DNA from: Eurosta solidaginis
Taxonomy: Eukaryota > Arthropoda > Insecta > Diptera > Tephritidae
Assembly (NCBI RefSeq): GCF_040869045.1
Contig: NC_090319.1
Span: 300,440,998 to 300,504,997, forward strand
Length of the DNA: 64,000 nt
Direction: 5' to 3'
Shown here: positions 1-9,111 of the stretch, in pieces
Numbering within the stretch: position 1 is the first letter of the stretch
Layout of the letters: each line of letters begins with the position of its first letter
Position numbers and translations under genes: made by a program
Notes under the pieces: generated by a model
What the model saw: the letters and a program-made list of their open reading frames with translations, nothing else
What the model was told of the DNA's origin: nothing
Databases searched by the model: none

Positions 1-795
1 TAAAACACACGCTGGGACAACGAAGCAAACTTTGCGCTTTGAAGGGTTAAGTGTGTTAGTTCTTGTTTACCTTCAGAGATCGTACCCGCTCGTTTTTGAA
101 TGTTTTATAACACAATACGCTTCTGGTAGCACTACGGACTCATTCAGTCTATAAGTGGTCCTCCGTTCAACCTAACACAATATGCCCTTTTGCATTTTAT
201 CATTTTATTTTATTTCCAATTTTTCAAATTCCTTTTTTGATTGTATGCAGAAATAGTAATTTTGTAAAACGCTTGGAAGGATATTTCTTTTTATTTTAGG
301 CACACCGAGTACGAACAAGCTAGCGAGCAAGTTAGGCAAAATACGTTTTTTCGGTTGAGTAGTTGTTGTTGTTGTTGGTTGATTGGTACGTTGGTTGGTC
401 GATGAAAGGTCGTACATACGGGCAATTTTTTTGTTTGTTTTTATATTTTGTTGTATTTGTTACAAATATGATGTGTAGTAAATATTAAAAAAAAAAAGAA
501 TTTGATATGTGTGCATTGTAGTTTTTTCTGTAATGTGGCATTGGTTTCATTTTTATAAATTTTTTGTTTCGTGCTAAATAATATTTATAGTGTTAATTTT
601 TCCATTTGTTGCTATTGCATATTTTGTGGCTGTTGTTACATATTTTTGTTACTAATTTTATATGTTGCATATTTTTAGGCTCATGTTTTATTTTTCATTT
701 TGTAGTCATCATGTTGTTAATATCTCCAAAAGCTATTATTAAATAGAAATTTTTAATGCATTTCATACAAAATATAAAATCATATAAACAATATT
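1..795. other. 3' flank / UTR of Mical with a LINE tail
   Basis: A/T-rich DNA downstream of the Mical stop. Bases 118-178 match a dispersed motif (ACTACGGACTCATTCAGTCT followed by TTCAACCTAAC) that also ends the LINE fragment at 23210-23752, so a truncated LINE 3' end lies here on the plus strand. No further Mical exon could be identified. A minus-strand ORF at 205-417 with a Thr run has no acceptor in front of it and was not called. Confidence 0.5.
687..692 (-). terminator. Candidate Mical poly(A) signal
   Basis: AATAAA on the minus strand about 105 bases after the terminal stop at 796, in A/T-rich DNA. It is the first canonical hexamer past the stop. Many chance copies are expected in DNA of this composition, so it is only a candidate. 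Confidence 0.35.
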
Positions 796-3700
796 CTAAG
801 TTATCACGCACAATTCTTTGGAGTGTTCACGCTCACGATGCCTCGAAGGACTATGTCTCATGTAATCTTTGTTATTGTTATTGAAATGCATACTGCGTCC
901 AATGGAATTACCAAGTCTAGCAATGCCACTGCTGCCTAAATATGAATTGTAATCTAATGAAGTAGTTGTTGTTGTTGGATATACACGTCTACTACTCAAA
1001 CCAAAATCTCTACCATAACTCGGTATATAATGGCTGCTCGTCATAGCGCTGCGTTCGCGTCCAAGTGTACGTGATGTCGGAAAGCGTGTGCGCCGTTTAG
1101 CCGTATACTCACTTGGACGATAACAATCGAGTTCGTCATCCGACGAGACGCACGCTTCATGCTCTAAACGTTCTGTTTCGGCTGCATCACGTAAATAGGG
1201 ATTACGTTCAGCTGCGCGCTCATTGACAAATTCACTTTTACGTTTATGTAAATTTTTACTACGATTGAGTAGCATACGTGTGCTGGCATCCATTGCTTCG
1301 GCGGTTTGGTACGCAAGTGGTCGTTGATGATGACGCATTGGTCTTTTAGGTGGAGCTCCACTAAGCGCTGATGAGTTTTCGCCGCTAGAATGTGATGAAC
1401 GCGCGCCACGATTTAATGAAGCTTCAGAATTATAAATCGAATTCAATTTATGTAAATCAGTAAAAGATTTTGTTGTCGCTTGGTCAGCACTAAAATCGTC
1501 TGTATGCAACTTGCGGCGCGTTGTTTGTGGCGAATGTGACTGTAGTTTTCTAAATTTATTTTTATGCTTTGAAAGCTTTGTAATAAATTCATCATCGTGA
1601 TCTGAGTGCCGTTCGTCGGCATTTTCAAAAACTGTTTTGCCATCAGGCCATTTGCGATTACGAAATATTTCTGGTGTTGTTGATTTTGGTTGTGAATTTT
1701 GTTTGCGTTTGACCTCGATAACTGTATCTGGTGATTCGCTTGTATGCATTTCTGGCGATAATTCCGGTCTAGGCCACGAACGATTTTGAAATACCTCTGG
1801 TATGGGTCCATTGGGTTCAAATACAGGTGCGGGCAATGGTTTTGCTGGAATTTTCAACTTTTGTGGCATTGGCGCTACGCGTGGCTCACCATTGCTCATG
1901 AGCTCAATAAATGCAAATGAGCTGCAACGTGACGAGAGCGAGTGCAAGTCATCATCTTCTGTTGGTATAACAAGTTTTTTGAAATTTGGCGGTGTGCTCT
2001 CACGCTGTGTACTTGTAATGCTGTCTTGTGTGCCACGTCTTGAGGTGAGCGGTGTGGTGTGTGGTGTGCTGCGTAAAGAACTATTGCTGCTACTGTAGTT
2101 ACCAGTGCGCTGCATTTGCTTTATTTGCAGCAACTTTAATTTCTCTTTTTCTTTCAGCTCCAGCTCTGTATTAATTTTCTCTTTTTCTTTTTTCTCTAGC
2201 TCTTGATAGTTTTTATCACGCTGTATCAATGCTTGACGTCGTTCCATTTCGAAATCTTCAATCAGTCGACGTTCATCCGTATCGCTGCTATTCGTAGATA
2301 GATTATTGAGTATTTTTATTGAGCTTGTTGGTGAAACATCTTTAATTTTTACATCATCGTAAGCTTGGCGCTCGGCATGCACGAATTTACGACGTGGCAT
2401 TGGACTGGCAGGCATTTTAGTCATATCCCATTCTAGTGAGCCTTCTTTGCTGCTGCCGGCTTTATTTGGCGTTGGCACATGCTGACTTGTTTCATTTAGA
2501 CTTTCTTTAGAGGATTTATTTGTTGGATTAGCATAAGCGTTTTGAGTGCTATGAGCAACCTCAGCAGCAGCTAAAGCTTGTTGTTGTTGTTGTAATCTCC
2601 ATTGCATTAGCGGTGATTCGGCAACTGTGACATTTGAAATTGGCAAACGAAGCTCTTCTGTGGAGCTCACTACTTGATTGTGCGACATTTGTTTGGTATT
2701 TGCAGCTTCCTGGGTTTTGATTGCAATTTCATTTGCTGTAGTGAGCGAAGACTTCCGGAGCGCGTTTGCATTTGCTGGAATGGAAACCCCCAAGTCGTTT
2801 GTACTACTTTCTGCCGTATTATACATTTTGCTTATTGGGCCTTGTGAGAGCTTACGTTTAGACATAATATTTTCTTTAACGGCAGTAGCGTCTGCTTCTA
2901 ATAAGACTGGAGTTGCTAAGTCTTGTGAAGCTGTTAAAATTTTTGGCGCTGCATGAGCCTCATCAGCACTGAAAGTTGGCACACTCTGCTCCATTCTTTG
3001 TCCCACACTTGTTTCAGCAGCAGCTGTTGTGGAAATCAATTGAGAATCAACATTTAATTTCTCATTTCGTCTATCCGTATTCGCGTCACTACCCACACTT
3101 TCATTAACTCGCATATCGTCAAGTTCATCCTCGGATATGTTGCGCGGAAATTTATGCAATGTAACGGCATCTCTGGCCGCCAGCTCTGCAGTTAAAATTT
3201 TCGTAAATTCTGTTTGCATTAAATCCTGCACAGATGGTGGCATATTATCGGGGCATAATTTTGCCAGTTTGTGCTTCATACGTTGTGGCGCGATAGGCGC
3301 AGTTGAAGTTTCGCTAGAAGAGGATGTACTTTTTTGCCTGCGTTGCGGTCTAATGGGAAATGCTGTATCTGGTGCATTCATATACAATAAGGACTGTATG
3401 CGTTCGAGTGTTAAAGGCGCGTTGTTGGTGTGAGACTCCTGCGGCTCTACATATTTATTAACAACTCCAAGTTTTTGTATTCGCTCACATGACATATTTT
3501 CATTCTCTTGGCGTATATTAGCTGTAAAATTTGTACTATCTGCACTGTCTAAGCGCGTTTCATCTTTTTCCAATGACTCAAGCCTACCGATAAAATCTGC
3601 ATCATCATTCATGTTGGCGCCCATTTTGTTCTCCAACTGCACGCGTGGTGTAATGCTAATTAACTCATCATTTGAATCGAATTCCACATTCACCAGCATT

Positions 3701-6700
3701 TCATCTGAAAATTGACTAAATAACTTTTCGATGCTATCATCTTCTGAAGCGCCACGCGGTCGCACTGTAGTTGGTGCAACACTGGGACTTTTGCTAGTCG
3801 ACGTACACAACGAATCACACTCATCTTCGGCACTTGCTTGAGGCTGATCTGCGAAACGGGCTACAATGTTTTCAAATAACTCATTCACATTACTACTATT
3901 TGCATTAGCTGTTGAATTAAGTTTAGTGCCGTCTGCAGTGGCGCCATCAACTTTATCTTGCAGTGAGGCGTCTGAGCAGCGTCGTGAGGTGTTTAAGCTA
4001 GTTTGCGAATTGCGGCGGGAGCTGTTTAGCGATTTATCGCAACCGGTTTTGGGCAAATTGCGTATGTCCTCTACTGTTGGGCGCCTTTTCATCAATGGAC
4101 TTTCTCCTGCTGAGCTGTTGGAATTTTGACGTGACAATATTATGGTTGGCAAGACTTTTTCGGTGTCTAGATCAACTTTTGTGCTGGACTCTGTTGTAGG
4201 CGTTTTTGTGTCGCTTGTTGTGCTGGGCTCTGCCATAGTGCGCGTTTCTATCTCATTCAATCTGCCAAGCTCCGTCGCAATAAGTGCTTTTGTGTCTCCT
4301 GTTGTGCTGTGCTCTGTCGCAAGCGTCTTTGTGTCGCTTGTTGTGCTGGACCCAGTCGTGCTAAGCGTTACTGCCTCGTTTAATTTGCTAGGCTCACGCG
4401 TTATAAGCGTTTTTGTGTCGTCCTTTGCTTGAAAGTCCGCTTTGATTTCAGCATTACAGTGAGCAGTCTCGTTTGGCAGTTTACTTGAGCTGCCACCCTT
4501 TTCCATTAACATATTTATTTCGAAATTTTCCATTAGATGTTTAGGTGGCGATACAGATTTGTTTACAACCGCTACTGGCTTTGCACTTTCTTTCTTCGCG
4601 TTATCATTAGCATTATTTCCATTTTTCAAATTGTTGCGCGCTGGTGATGGCGATTTACGTTTTGCACACTTCGTCGTAAGCTGCATGCTTGTTGATGTTT
4701 TTGCATTTATTTCAATCGCTTTTTTCATTTCTTTAACTGGCGATGGTGATCTCTTTAAAGTGCCATTTTTTTGTGCACCCCTTTTGGGCGTCGATGTCGT
4801 AGTAATAATTTTTTTCTCGGCTGTTTGCTTTTTCAAATTTGCTTTAGAATACTCCGGCGCTTGCGTTTTGATGCCGAAAAATTTCGCAATTTTCGAATCA
4901 CGATATTGCGCTGGTAAATCTTCATATTTCGTTTTCTTCATAGCATCCGCCTTGACAGCTTCTCCTTCTTCTTCTGCTTCGTCATTCGCACGCTTTTGTG
5001 CATAAAAATTATCGCGTTTCTTTTGCAAAAAATTTGTCGCCTCATTGCGCCACTCTGATTTTAAATGCTCCATAGTCTTCTCCAAATCACTCATTGTATC
5101 TGAATCACGTGATAATATAGAATCATGCGATATTATTGATTCACGCGATTTATTCAAATTGCTCGTATTTGATTCCATACGCCGCAATTGAAATGATTGC
5201 TCTGAAGATTTTATTGAACTCATCGATTCGAAACGTGCCAATAAATCTTGAACACCAGTTGGACGATCACCATCTTCTTTTGTTTGCTGTTCGTTGGTCG
5301 CTAAATTTAACGCTTTTGCATGATTTTCGAATTCACCCTCACCCAAGGATTTCGTTTTCAACAGCCTTTTGGTTGCTTTATCGTTGTTGCTTGTACGCTG
5401 TGGTATACCCAAATCAATGCCGGTTTCTTGAAAAATTCGCTCTACTTTATCTGATAAATCTTCACTGGGTGACTTTTCTTCTTTGAATAGCTGTAAATAC
5501 TCTGCGCTAGGTGAATGCATTTCTTTATCGTTTGATTGTAAAATTTCGTCCAGCACACGATCAGCTTCATCACGTGGCACAATCGATTTTTTATCTTGTG
5601 TGCAGTTCTGCCTCTTTGCTACCCCGACACCTACACCAGTTTTCTTTTTAGGCACAATTTTCTTTATAATTTTAACATTGCCCCTCTTGGTTACCGTCGC
5701 AGTTGCCGCTGTGATTGTAGCTGCGACGGGTGACTTTTTCTTGGACAAATCAACAGCGCCATCTAGCTGATGTTCGTGTAAGCTGAAATTTTTATTACCA
5801 GATGTAGCTTGACGTTTGGGCGTTGCCGGCGCATTGTTCGCCTTCACTGTCGCTTCCTTGTTATTTGTAGCATTTTTTAACGAGTTTTTTGCGGGTGTAC
5901 CAGCAGTTGGCGCAATAGTGCTCTCCGTTTGTGACTGCTTTAGTTTATCTGCCACGGTAACAACAGTGCTGCGTCTTTGTGCTGTTGGGCTGCAGGGAAA
6001 GTATTTTGCTAAATCAACATCTTTTAAATTTTTTTGATTTTTATTAACTGCGCCCGCATTTGATTTTTGTTGCTTCTGATCTGGAAAATATTTTGATAGA
6101 TCTACAGAGAGATTGGCTTGTGCGCTAACTGTTGGTACTACCATTTGTGATTTTATCGCATCCATTGTACCAGAAAAGCTTTTCGCCTCGATTTCTTTCA
6201 GCTTTTCCTGCATTGCACGCTTGTCAGACTTTGGTGAAAATTTGCTTTCAGCATCATATAGTAATTTGCCAATATCCGAATTTGATTTAGTAGAAGAAAG
6301 TGCAGTATCTTTATGTAACTCAGGCTTACTGTTTTGTTGCTCAAAATTTTTAACAATTCCTAAAATATTTTCAATTTGCATGCGACCAGCATTTGCAATT
6401 ACTTCATCTTTCGAGGTGAATTTCTCAGAACGCTTAAGGCTATTTGTACGACTCACTTCTGCGGTTTTGGTTGGCGCCTTGCTACACGTCGTCGTCGACT
6501 TATTTTTGGAACTATCCGAGCGGCTAGCACAAGCAGTTGGTTTTTTTGTAGCACTAGGACTGTTAGTTGGACTTGCCTTTTGTTGTTGTTGTCGCTTAAG
6601 ACTACCGGCACGATTTAGATTTGCCGTTTTAATTTCTGCTTTCAAACTCTCCAAAATCTCTTCGGGTGTGGTGGGTTTTGTAGCAGTTTGCGTTTTTGTT

Positions 6701-7278
6701 TGAGTATTAGCGGCATCTTTTTGTTTAGTAGCATTTAACTGAGCTTTTAAATTCTCTAAATTAGTTTCAGCTTTTTTGAATTCATTAATAGCATTACTTT
6801 GTGTCTCCTTTAAAATATCTTGCTTTAATGCAAATCGATTTTCAAATGTTGATTTGGGCGCCAATGTTTCTGTTGGGTTTGTATTTGCCATAGAACTATC
6901 AGCTAACCATTTCTCTTTCATTGTTAGTTTTTTCAATATATCACTCTTTACTAAATTTTCTTTTGTTATAGCCTCAAGGTCTTTATTCATTTTCACAACA
7001 TTATTAAGACGATGCAATTTTTCATTTATTGCTTCAATTTCAGCGCTGAAACGTCGTCCGGTGGTTTGTTCTAGTTTTTCGATATCAGCCTTAGACGGGC
7101 GTGGTGTTGCAAGAAATGCTACTTTTGCTGTGAGTGGCATTAAGTCACCAGTTTCATCAGACTTCACAACTTTATCAAACTCTGGTGTAAGAATTTGATT
7201 TGTTGGTGTTTTTTCGGCATCAACTTCTGTCTCAATTTCTACATCTCCGTTTTCATTAGTTTTAATTTTCGGTTTATT
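796..7278 (-). CDS. Mical: Mical terminal exon (very long, low-complexity C-terminal region)
   Basis: A single 2160-codon open exon from acceptor TTTACTAG to TAG at 796-798. It starts NKPKIKTNENGDVEIETEVDAEKTP and is mostly Ser/Thr/Lys/Asn-rich with no folded domain. A DLSKYFP or DLAKYFP motif occurs twice (about 6082-6106 and 5996-6020). Diverged D-T-K-T-L repeats of about 13 and 28 residues lie near 4190-4430, a strongly charged helix (EKKEKEKINTELELKEKEK) near 2110-2280, and a Tyr/Arg-rich tail. It corresponds to the long low-complexity region of insect Mical. The C-terminal bMERB domain of long isoforms is not recognisable, so a further exon may lie left of the window. The last residues are CVIT. 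The absence of stops over 6.5 kb is strong evidence that it is coding. Confidence 0.92.
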   Translation of the reverse strand, partial: NKPKIKTNENGDVEIETEVDAEKTPTNQILTPEFDKVVKSDETGDLMPLTAKVAFLATPRPSKADIEKLEQTTGRRFSAEIEAINEKLHRLNNVVKMNKDLEAITKENLVKSDILKKLTMKEKWLADSSMANTNPTETLAPKSTFENRFALKQDILKETQSNAINEFKKAETNLENLKAQLNATKQKDAANTQTKTQTATKPTTPEEILESLKAEIKTANLNRAGSLKRQQQQKASPTNSPSATKKPTACASRSDSSKNKSTTTCSKAPTKTAEVSRTNSLKRSEKFTSKDEVIANAGRMQIENILGIVKNFEQQNSKPELHKDTALSSTKSNSDIGKLLYDAESKFSPKSDKRAMQEKLKEIEAKSFSGTMDAIKSQMVVPTVSAQANLSVDLSKYFPDQKQQKSNAGAVNKNQKNLKDVDLAKYFPCSPTAQRRSTVVTVADKLKQSQTESTIAPTAGTPAKNSLKNATNNKEATVKANNAPATPKRQATSGNKNFSLHEHQLDGAVDLSKKKSPVAATITAATATVTKRGNVKIIKKIVPKKKTGVGVGVAKRQNCTQDKKSIVPRDEADRVLDEILQSNDKEMHSPSAEYLQLFKEEKSPSEDLSDKVERIFQETGIDLGIPQRTSNNDKATKRLLKTKSLGEGEFENHAKALNLATNEQQTKEDGDRPTGVQDLLARFESMSSIKSSEQSFQLRRMESNTSNLNKSRESIISHDSILSRDSDTMSDLEKTMEHLKSEWRNEATNFLQKKRDNFYAQKRANDEAEEEGEAVKADAMKKTKYEDLPAQYRDSKIAKFFGIKTQAPEYSKANLKKQTAEKKIITTTSTPKRGAQKNGTLKRSPSPVKEMKKAIEINAKTSTSMQLTTKCAKRKSPSPARNNLKNGNNANDNAKKESAKPVAVVNKSVSPPKHLMENFEINMLMEKGGSSSKLPNETAHCNAEIKADFQAKDDTKTLITREPSKLNEAVTLSTTGSSTTSDTKTLATEHSTTGDTKALIATELGRLNEIETRTMAEPSTTSDTKTPTTESSTKVDLDTEKVLPTIILSRQNSNSSAGESPLMKRRPTVEDIRNLPKTGCDKSLNSSRRNSQTSLNTSRRCSDASLQDKVDGATADGTKLNSTANANSSNVNELFENIVARFADQPQASAEDECDSLCTSTSKSPSVAPTTVRPRGASEDDSIEKLFSQFSDEMLVNVEFDSNDELISITPRVQLENKMGANMNDDADFIGRLESLEKDETRLDSADSTNFTANIRQENENMSCERIQKLGVVNKYVEPQESHTNNAPLTLERIQSLLYMNAPDTAFPIRPQRRQKSTSSSSETSTAPIAPQRMKHKLAKLCPDNMPPSVQDLMQTEFTKILTAELAARDAVTLHKFPRNISEDELDDMRVNESVGSDANTDRRNEKLNVDSQLISTTAAAETSVGQRMEQSVPTFSADEAHAAPKILTASQDLATPVLLEADATAVKENIMSKRKLSQGPISKMYNTAESSTNDLGVSIPANANALRKSSLTTANEIAIKTQEAANTKQMSHNQVVSSTEELRLPISNVTVAESPLMQWRLQQQQQALAAAEVAHSTQNAYANPTNKSSKESLNETSQHVPTPNKAGSSKEGSLEWDMTKMPASPMPRRKFVHAERQAYDDVKIKDVSPTSSIKILNNLSTNSSDTDERRLIEDFEMERRQALIQRDKNYQELEKKEKEKINTELELKEKEKLKLLQIKQMQRTGNYSSSNSSLRSTPHTTPLTSRRGTQDSITSTQRESTPPNFKKLVIPTEDDDLHSLSSRCSSFAFIELMSNGEPRVAPMPQKLKIPAKPLPAPVFEPNGPIPEVFQNRSWPRPELSPEMHTSESPDTVIEVKRKQNSQPKSTTPEIFRNRKWPDGKTVFENADERHSDHDDEFITKLSKHKNKFRKLQSHSPQTTRRKLHTDDFSADQATTKSFTDLHKLNSIYNSEASLNRGARSSHSSGENSSALSGAPPKRPMRHHQRPLAYQTAEAMDASTRMLLNRSKNLHKRKSEFVNERAAERNPYLRDAAETERLEHEACVSSDDELDCYRPSEYTAKRRTRFPTSRTLGRERSAMTSSHYIPSYGRDFGLSSRRVYPTTTTTSLDYNSYLGSSGIARLGNSIGRSMHFNNNNKDYMRHSPSRHREREHSKELCVIT

Positions 7279-7466
7279 CTAGTAAAAAAATTTATTTTAT
7301 ATATATAAAATTTTGCAATGAAACCAACACCATTGTAATATGTTTTTTTTTTTTTTTTGTAAATATAATGTATATATGTATGTACGTTGTTGGAGAGAAT
7401 AAATATATAAAAAAATTGCCATGTAAAACGATTTGAAGAACTAAATTTCAAATAACCAAAACTCAC

Positions 7467-7591
7467 CTCAGTCTCTGTATCAGTGGGCAAGTTTGCAGGC
7501 AGTGGCAGTAGACGTACTTCCTCTCGACGTAGCTCACGGGCTTTCTTGAAGTCCTCTCCTTCTGTATCGTCATCGTATTTACCGTTGTCAT
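7467..7591 (-). CDS. Mical: Mical exon 10
   Basis: A 125-bp exon completing the Gly or Asp codon begun in exon 9 and reading DDNGKYDDDTEGEDFKKARELRREEV, then RLLPLPANLPTDTETE. The E-G-E...RELRR.EV...L pattern is conserved in MICAL family members after the acidic linker. The donor GTGAGT is strong. The acceptor is AAG, which is allowed but weak, and it is preceded by a long pyrimidine region. Leaves in phase 0 to the terminal exon, across a 188-bp intron. Confidence 0.85.
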
Positions 7592-7691
7592 CTTAAACAA
7601 GTGTATATGTATTAGGATAATATTAGAACTTTTAATATCCTTAAAACTACTCAAATCTCCATATATGTATATCTATCCAATTCCTATTCCA

Positions 7692-8470
7692 ATTCCTTCC
7701 TTTATCCTAACCTTAACCTTAATCCTAATATCAATCTTAATTATTCTTTATCATTATATTTAGCTTTATATTTATATTTATGTTGCTTTGCCCCGGAATT
7801 AAACCCAAATCCCGGTGTGGTAGGCAGAGCACGCTACCACCACACCACGGCGGCCGGTATTCTTATATTTATCTTTATCTTTATCTCTATATTTTTCTTT
7901 ATCTTTATCTTTACCTTTATCTGTATCTGTATCTTTATCCTTATCTTTACCTTTATCTTTGTCTTTATCTTTATTTTCATCTTTATCTTTATTTTTATCC
8001 TTATCTTTATCTTTATCGTTAGCTTTACTTTTACCTTTACCTTTACATTTGTCTTTACCTTTATCTTTACTTTTATGTTAATCTTTGTCTCCACCTCTTT
8101 TTCTATCTCTATCTCTTTCTATATCTCTACCTCTAATCATTGTTAAGCTTTGTCTTGTTGTCAATCTTTGTCACCGCCCCTTTCTCTATCTCTTTCTCTC
8201 TCTATATCTCTACCTATATCCCTTTATCTTTTCTTTCTCATAACTCGACCTCCATATCTATGTCTACCACTATTTCTATCTCCACCTATCCTGAATCTAT
8301 CTCTACGTCTATCTCTATCTATATATTTATCTCGCGTCTCTACCTTTGTATATCTCTTTCTCTATCCTGTATATCTATCAATATCTCTATTTCTATCTCG
8401 TACTCTGATTCGATCTCGTATATCTACCTCTTTCTCTATAACTATCTCCGTCGCTATCTCTAAAATAAAT
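7692..8470. repeat. TTATCT-type hexanucleotide repeat filling Mical intron 9
   Basis: Plus strand reads TTTATC/TTATCT hexamers (core about 7858-8100), grading into TCTCTA-type repeats to 8470. On the transcribed (minus) strand the core is AGATAA, the WGATAR consensus of GATA factors, with roughly fifteen GATAA cores. A SINE tRNA head (7789-7856) sits at one end. The array ends about 20 bases from the exon 9 donor. Confidence 0.85.
7789..7856 (-). mobile_element. tRNA-derived SINE head, truncated (family A)
   Basis: Read on the minus strand this is GGCCGCCGTGGTGTGATGGT, with box A in TGGTGTGATGG and box B in GGGTTTAATTCC. The same head occurs complete in the SINE at 51816-52090 and partly at 31306-31344. 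Only the tRNA-like part is present here; the body is missing and the simple repeat starts where it should be. Confidence 0.7.
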
Positions 8471-8492
8471 GTTTGTACTTTTAAACACTTAC

Positions 8493-8964
8493 CGGCAATT
8501 TCTTCACTTGTATCATAAAAATCATCTGAATCATCACTATCAGAATAATGTTGCTTTCCAATCCAATCAGTGGCCAATTGTAGAGTTTGTGCAGCCAAAG
8601 GTGAATCATTTGCTTCCTCAAACATATCAACATCTGATTCAGTATCTGAGTCATCTGAACTGGAAAGATCCGACTCAGAATCTTGATTTGACTCAGGCAG
8701 GAAATTGCGTCCCGACCATTCATGCTCATCAAGTATATGCTCCTCAGATGGTTCCCCATCTGACATAGCATCAGTATTCTCAAATTCAATACGTTCCGGT
8801 GTTTGGCCACGATCCAATAAATCCAATTGAACAACACTACCGGCTGGCCCACGAAGTTTATCGGGTGTTTTGAGCATATCCGGCGTTACAGTGTCGGTGA
8901 CGTTGCCTCTTGTGGCGGTAGTATCGGCGCTAGCAGCTGCAGCTTGTTGTTGCTGAGTTGGTTT
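8493..8964 (-). CDS. Mical: Mical exon 9 (acidic Ser/Asp-rich linker after LIM)
   Basis: A 472-bp exon starting KPTQQQQ and Ala/Thr-rich sequence, then TPDMLKTPDKLRGPAGSVV, RGQTPERIEFENTDAMSDGE and HEWSGRNFLPE. The second half is strongly acidic with Ser-Asp runs (SDLSSSDDSDTESD, SDSDDSDDFYDTSEEIAG), a pattern found after the LIM domain in other Mical proteins and rich in casein-kinase-2-type sites. The acceptor is TTCCAG and the donor GTAAGT. One base (G) is carried into exon 10. The downstream 901-bp intron is almost entirely a TTATCT-type simple repeat. Confidence 0.9.
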
Positions 8965-9111
8965 CTGGAATGAACAGATTACCACATTGTTACTATAATT
9001 ATTAAATTAAACGGCCGTTTCACGTCGAGACGGCTGAACTAATTTGGTTTTAAATTTAGCTGACAGTGAGCGTATAACCCTAAAATTGTCTTCAGGGTTA
9101 ATTTGAGAAGA

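Noticed and set aside
205..417. A Thr-rich minus-strand ORF downstream of the Mical stop as a possible extra Mical exon
   Set aside because: No AG acceptor with a pyrimidine tract in front of it, and no similarity to the bMERB domain expected there.
7780..8518. Long ORFs on both strands with Tyr/Leu/Ile or Lys/Ile repeats
   Set aside because: They are translations of the TTATCT simple repeat, open only because the repeat lacks stop codons.
8140..8520. Ser/Ile-rich plus ORFs opposite the exon 9 end
   Set aside because: Shadow frames of the TCTCTA-type repeat and of the true minus-strand exon.
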